Shown piece after piece: positions 5,303 through 8,603 of a stretch of 8,603 nucleotides of DNA. The translations under genes and the position numbers were made by a program. Source of the DNA: Alphaproteobacteria bacterium (GTDB lineage Bacteria; Pseudomonadota; Alphaproteobacteria; Rhizobiales; Rhizobiaceae); the NCBI GenBank assembly GCA_030428345.1, contig JAUIBM010000095.1:1-8603 (forward strand). The letters are read 5' to 3'. Numbering within the stretch: position 1 is the stretch's first letter; each line of letters opens with the position of its first letter. Below the pieces are notes generated by a model. It was not told the DNA's origin. It was given only the letters and a program-made list of their open reading frames with translations, and did no database searches.

Positions 5303-5830
5303 ATGCTCGACGATATCTACAACGCGAAAATCCTTGAATATGCCGGCAACATTCCGCTCACCGGGCGGCTTGATAGCCCGGACGCGACCGCAAAGGCGCA
5401 TTCAAAGCTCTGCGGCTCGACCGTGATTGTCGATCTGAAAATGGCCGATGGCCGCGTCAGCGAATTCGCCCATGACGTCAAGGCCTGCGCGCTGGGTCAG
5501 GCTTCCTCCTCCATCATGGCGCGCACCATCATCGGTTCGACCCCTGAGGAATTGCGCCAGTTGCGCTCGACCATGTACGCCATGCTCAAGGAGGGCGGGC
5601 CAGCGCCGCAGGGACGGTTCGAGGAATTCAGGTTCCTGGAGCCGGTGCGCGACTACAAGGCGCGCCACGCCTCGACCTTGCTGACCTTTGACGCGGTGAT
5701 CGATGCGCTTGACGAGATCGAGGCCAGGCAGAAGGCTGTCAGCCCCGAGAAACGCGAAAAGCGCGACAAGGCCAAGGCTGCGGCCGTGGGTGCGCTGAAC
5801 GCCGCAGGGATCACCTTTCGCGTACGGTGA
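5303..5830 (+). CDS. IscU/SufU/NifU-N-like Fe-S cluster scaffold protein
   Basis: A 175-residue cytosolic protein of the NifU-N/IscU family, which builds Fe-S clusters on a scaffold. The family pattern is visible: NIPLTGRLDSPDATAKAHSK, then C37 in LCGSTVIVDL, C62 in VKACALGQASSSIMA, and a last block VRDYKARHASTLLTFDA (115-131). In IscU the last block has His-Cys as the third-cysteine site; here it reads H122-A123. The Asp after the first Cys (CGD in IscU) is Ser39. Two of three cluster Cys therefore remain, which I believe is usual in this rhizobial subfamily. It may be a carrier or an adapted scaffold. ATG 5303 has an AGAGGCAGG site. yidD starts 9 nt after the stop, suggesting translational coupling. 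Confidence 0.85.
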   Translation: MLDDIYNAKILEYAGNIPLTGRLDSPDATAKAHSKLCGSTVIVDLKMADGRVSEFAHDVKACALGQASSSIMARTIIGSTPEELRQLRSTMYAMLKEGGPAPQGRFEEFRFLEPVRDYKARHASTLLTFDAVIDALDEIEARQKAVSPEKREKRDKAKAAAVGALNAAGITFRVR

Positions 5831-5839
5831 GTTCGGACC

Positions 5840-6133
5840 GTGTCGCATTCTCACGCAACCCGCAATTATGACGGTCCCTGGCGCAAGACGCCGGGGCGTC
5901 TTCTCGGCACGGGGCTGATCCGCCTCTATCAGCTGACTCTTTCCGGCTTCATCGGCCAGTCTTGCCGCCATCAGCCCAGTTGTTCCGAATTCGCCTATGA
6001 AGCCGTGGCGCGCTACGGACTGCTGCCGGGTTCCTGGCTGAGCCTGTGGCGCGTGCTGCGCTGCAATCCCTGGGGCACGAGCGGCTACGACCCTGTTCCG
6101 GCCAGGATGCGGTGGTGGCCGTTGTGGCGTTGA
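5840..6133 (+). CDS. yidD: Membrane protein insertion efficiency factor YidD
   Basis: A 97-residue inner-membrane-associated protein of the YidD/DUF37 family, which helps the YidC insertase place membrane proteins. The signature is complete: GLIRLYQLTLSGFIGQSCRH (25-44), QPSCSEFAYEAVARYG (45-60), and LWRVLRCNPWGTSGYDPVP (69-87). The conserved Cys at 42, 48 and 75 are present. The start is GTG 5840, 9 nt after the scaffold stop. No separate ribosome binding site is obvious, so it is probably coupled to the upstream gene. In most bacteria yidD sits in the rpmH-rnpA-yidC cluster. Here it lies with an Fe-S scaffold gene, as in many rhizobia. Confidence 0.95.
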   Translation: MSHSHATRNYDGPWRKTPGRLLGTGLIRLYQLTLSGFIGQSCRHQPSCSEFAYEAVARYGLLPGSWLSLWRVLRCNPWGTSGYDPVPARMRWWPLWR

Positions 6134-6182
6134 AGCGTTTCCCTTCGCCGAGCGCCCGAGGACCGACGGGGAGGCCGCGCCC

Positions 6183-7208
6183 GTGAAAGCGTTCAAACCC
6201 TTGATCGTGGAGGTGACGCGCGGCGGCCGGGTCGAGAGCGAGCACCTCGTCGACGCCGTGATCGCGGACGCCTCGGGCGCGGTTCTCGCCGCCTATGGCG
6301 CAAGTGATCGGCCGGTCTTTCCCCGTTCCTCCATCAAGGCGCTGCAGGCCTTGCCCTTTGTCGAGAGCGGCGCGCCCGAGGCGTTCCGTCTGGAGCAGCG
6401 CCATGTCGCGCTGGCTTGCGCGTCGCACTGGGCCGAGGCAATGCACCTGGCCGGCGTCGGCGAAATGCTGGCCGCGGCCGGTCTCGGCCCGCAATGCCTG
6501 GAGTGCGGCCCGCAATTGCCGACGCTGAAATCCGACCAGGACCGGCTGGTGCTGTCCGGTCGTCCGGCCGCGCCGATCCACAATTGCTGCTCCGGCAAGC
6601 ATTCCGCCTTCCTGTGTTTCGCGGTCCGCGAGGGGTTCGCGACGGCCGGCTATGTCGGGGCCGATCACCCCGTTCAACGCGCCGTCGCGCAGGCCCTGAC
6701 CCAGACTACCGCGGTGCGCCACGACGCCGAAAATCGCGGCGTCGATGGATGCTCGATCCCGACCTATGCGATACCGCTGCGCAATCTCGCCATCGCATTC
6801 GCCCGTTTCGGCGTCGGCGAGAACGAGGGGCCGCAGCGATCGCGCGCCATGATCCGCATCCGCGACGCCTGTCTCGCATTTCCCGAATTGACCGCTGGCA
6901 CGGGGGCGTTCGGCGCCCGACTCATGCGCGAAAGCGGGGGAGCGGTTTTCGCCAAGGACGGCGCCGAGGGCATGTTCGTTGGCGCGATTCCACGCCTTGG
7001 CGCGGGCTTCGCGCTCAAGGTGCGCGACGGCGCCGGACGCGCCGCCGAGGTCGCCGTGGCGCGAATTGTTGAATCTTTACTGGAGCTTGAAGAAACACAG
7101 GCCAAGGCGCTGAAAGGACTCGCACAAGCGCCGGTTCAAGATCGCCACGGAGAGGCGGTCGGCCTCGTCAGGCTGGGCGATCGGCCCGGACTTGCCCGCC
7201 TTTCCTGA
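6183..7208 (+). CDS. Class 3 (Rhizobium etli-type) zinc L-asparaginase
   Basis: A 341-residue cytosolic amidohydrolase of the Asparaginase_II family, converting L-asparagine to aspartate and ammonia. It is unrelated to the E. coli enzymes. Against the R. etli enzyme ReAV (catalytic S48, K51, S80; zinc C135, K138, C189, from memory), every residue is found one position later. These are S49 and K52 in PRSSIKALQALPFVESGA, S81 in ACASHWAEAMHLAG, C136 and K139 in NCCSGKHSAF, and C190 in GVDGCSIPTYA. Length and motifs indicate an intact enzyme. The start is GTG 6183 with GGGGAGG upstream. It is 49 bp after yidD on the same strand, probably the last gene of that transcript. The downstream MFS gene converges on it. 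Confidence 0.9.
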   Translation: MKAFKPLIVEVTRGGRVESEHLVDAVIADASGAVLAAYGASDRPVFPRSSIKALQALPFVESGAPEAFRLEQRHVALACASHWAEAMHLAGVGEMLAAAGLGPQCLECGPQLPTLKSDQDRLVLSGRPAAPIHNCCSGKHSAFLCFAVREGFATAGYVGADHPVQRAVAQALTQTTAVRHDAENRGVDGCSIPTYAIPLRNLAIAFARFGVGENEGPQRSRAMIRIRDACLAFPELTAGTGAFGARLMRESGGAVFAKDGAEGMFVGAIPRLGAGFALKVRDGAGRAAEVAVARIVESLLELEETQAKALKGLAQAPVQDRHGEAVGLVRLGDRPGLARLS

Positions 7209-7294
7209 ATCGATCTGCGAGAAAGATCAGGTCAGCGGGCCAAGCCCTTGACGGGACTCCGCTTTGTCGTCGCGTTCCCCGTCCCGCGGCTCAT

Positions 7295-8353
7295 TCAGTC
7301 CATATGCGCCGCCGGGGCGCTCGCCACACGCGCCTGCGGCCGGCGCATCAGCAAGACGAGTGGCATGGCGCACAGCGTGACCATCATCATCAGCCTGAAG
7401 TCGTCATTATACGAGATCATCATTGCCTGTTGGTTAACGAGCCTGTCGATGATCGAGAGCGAAGCGGGATCGCCCGCCGCCGCCGAAGGCAGGACCTGCT
7501 TGAGCACCGGGTTCAGCGCCGTGATGTGCTGCGAAAGCTCGGAATGATTGATCTGGATGTTGCGGGTCAGCACCAGCGTCACGATCGAGATGCCGATCGA
7601 CGAGCCGATATTGCGCACCAGGCTGAACAGGCTTGTCGCATCGGTGCGAAAGCGCGGGTCCAGCGTCGAGAACGCCACCGTCGAAAGCGGCACGAAGACC
7701 AGGCCGAGGCCAAGCCCCTGGATCACGCCGGATTCGATGACCAGGCTGCTGTCCATCTGCGGGGTAAAGCCGGTCATCATGTGGAGCGAGAAGGAGGTCA
7801 GCGCAAGCCCGGTCAGCACCAGCGCGCGCGGGTCCACCGTGCGCACCAGCCTTCCGACCACGATCATCGAGATCATGGTTCCCACGCCGCGCGGCGCCAT
7901 CACCAGCCCGGTGGTGATGGTCGGATAGCCGAAGATGTTCGACAGCATGGGCGGCAGCAGCGCCAGGCTCGCCAGCAGGATGACGCCGATGATGAAAATG
8001 AAGATCAGGCCTGTCGCGAAATTGCGGTCCCGGAAGATTTCAGGATTGAGGAACGGGTCCCTTGCCGTGACCATATGGACGATGAACACCCAGAAGCCGG
8101 TGATCGAAAGTGCCAGTTCGATCCAGATCTCGGCCGCGGAAAACCAGTCGACCTCGGCCCCGCGGTCCAGCATCAATTGCAGCGCGCCGACGCCGAGCGA
8201 CAGCATCGCGAAGCCGAAGAAGTCGAAGCCGCGAATGCGCGTCGGCACCCTGGGCAGGAACATCAGGCAGCCCGCGAGCGCCATCGCGCCGACCGGCAGG
8301 TTGATGAAGAACACCCAGCGCCAGTTGAAGGATTCCGTCAGCCAGCCGCCAAG
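7295..8353 (-). pseudogene. DHA2/EmrB-type MFS efflux transporter, lacking its N-terminal third
   Basis: Only the C-terminal part of a 14-helix drug:H+ antiporter is present. It begins at LGGWLTESFNWRWVFFINLP, a motif normally about 150-170 residues into these proteins. About nine hydrophobic helices follow, with family signatures FRDRNFATGLIFIFIIGVIL, MAPRGVGTMISM and SLVRNIGSSIGISIV. The C-terminus is normal, ending at the TGA 7297-7295. About 353 codons remain of the usual 500-530. The normal residues before LGGWL (Gly-Pro-Thr/Val in relatives) are replaced by a MoCF-like sequence in the same frame. The first standard start codon is a GTG at 8314 inside the motif, with no supporting ribosome binding site. 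As it stands it should not make a functional pump. Confidence 0.75.
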
Positions 8354-8427
8354 ATAGTGAATATTCGCGTCACGTGTTTTGCCGGAGAGAAGCTCATCTC
8401 CGATGGCGAGAATGGCGGCTGGGACAT
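8354..8427 (-). pseudogene. N-terminal remnant of a MoaB/CinA-like (MoCF domain) protein
   Basis: In the same frame as the MFS remnant, 24 codons (8425-8354) encode VPAAILAIGDELLSG, then KTRDANIHY. This is the opening of the molybdopterin-binding MoCF domain in CinA-like proteins, typically 'AAIL.IGDE.LSGRT.D.NI.YLA'. No start codon lies in that frame. ATG 8427 is one base out of frame. One extra C in the CCC run at 8423-8421 would give MSPAAILAIGDELL, a normal start. The match stops at Tyr (8354), where the MFS sequence begins. It is thus a gene start cut off after about 25 residues. The family assignment rests on this short but distinctive motif. Confidence 0.65.
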
Positions 8428-8603
8428 CGAGCGGCTCGCGCCGTAGTGTACTACCCCGCCGGGCGGTGGTGGTGGAAAGTAGCGGGGGGCTTTAGCCTCC
8501 CAAGCCCGGTCTGCCGAGTCTAAGCGGAGGATCCCGTGGGGGATGAATCCCCCGGCTACTTGGGGCGGCACGGGGAGTGGGGACGGGCCCGAGGGCTTGG
8601 TGG
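8428..8603. other. Very GC-rich terminal segment with nested inverted repeats, no recognised gene
   Basis: Composition changes to long G and C runs. On the given strand there is a GTAGT/ACTAC dyad (8443-8454). A compact structure follows, closed by AAGTAGC (8477-8483) pairing with GCTACTT (8555-8561). Inside are GGGGGGC-TTTA-GCCTCCC (8484-8501) and GGGGGAT-GA-ATCCCCC (8538-8553). No open frame here resembles a protein, and it is not a canonical tRNA (no normal T-loop). It could be a structured RNA, the end of an insertion sequence (IS200/IS605 ends and their guide RNAs look broadly like this), or sequence foreign to this chromosome. I cannot decide. Confidence 0.4.

Noticed and set aside
7209..7294. 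Imperfect hairpins (GATCT/AGATC near 7212-7227; AGCGG/CCGCT at 7234-7263) between the convergent asparaginase and MFS genes
   Set aside because: Short stems with large loops and no T tract; not strong enough to call a terminator.
7304..8446. 380-residue open frame on the plus strand opposite the MFS gene
   Set aside because: His/Arg/Gln/Asp-rich composition typical of an antisense shadow of membrane protein codons.
8477..8561. tRNA-like cloverleaf with a 7-bp closing stem
   Set aside because: No normal T-loop (TTCRA), no recognisable anticodon arm, and the D-arm position does not fit; not called as a tRNA.
8338..8571. 77-residue minus-strand frame starting upstream of and crossing the MoCF remnant
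   Set aside because: It is Pro-rich and matches no family. The neighbouring frame encodes the recognisable MoCF motif, so this is the out-of-frame reading.

Overview
The window looks like chromosomal DNA of an alphaproteobacterium, most likely from the Hyphomicrobiales (rhizobial) group. The evidence is high GC, a PAS_5-type PAS protein, a Rhizobium etli-type (zinc) asparaginase, the folE-hisI pair, and the scaffold protein-yidD pair. This placement comes from gene content alone.

Layout. At the left edge lies the 5' end of a leftward PAS_5 gene. A 468-bp gene-free stretch follows (277-744). It holds a 14-bp palindrome and a strong rho-independent terminator that closes no visible gene, so it may hold a small RNA or an attenuated leader. 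Rightward genes for a rhomboid protease and a two-CBS-domain protein come next. A leftward block follows, in transcription order folE (GTP cyclohydrolase I), hisI (phosphoribosyl-AMP cyclohydrolase) and a patatin-like phospholipase. folE has a good sigma-70 promoter and a leader of about 165 nt. The leader ends in a bulged stem-loop that runs into the folE Shine-Dalgarno sequence, and I read it as a candidate THF-II (folE-motif) riboswitch. Divergent from folE is a small secreted His/Trp-rich protein that ends in a perfect hairpin. After it come an IscU/SufU-like Fe-S scaffold that lacks the third canonical cysteine, yidD (9 nt downstream) and a class 3 L-asparaginase, all rightward and probably one transcript.

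The right end is abnormal. A leftward DHA2/EmrB-type efflux gene keeps only its C-terminal two thirds. At about 8353/8354 it is joined in frame to the first residues of a MoaB/CinA-like (MoCF) protein, whose own start appears to be frameshifted by one base. Beyond this is a very GC-rich segment with nested inverted repeats and no gene I recognise. This is either a real rearrangement with a mobile or structured element, or an assembly chimera. It is the part most in need of checking.

Most of the genes are ordinary housekeeping. GTP cyclohydrolase I starts folate synthesis, and a tetrahydrofolate-sensing leader would close a feedback loop. HisI serves histidine synthesis, the scaffold Fe-S assembly, and YidD membrane protein insertion. 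The rhomboid, CBS and patatin proteins have no function I can deduce from context.
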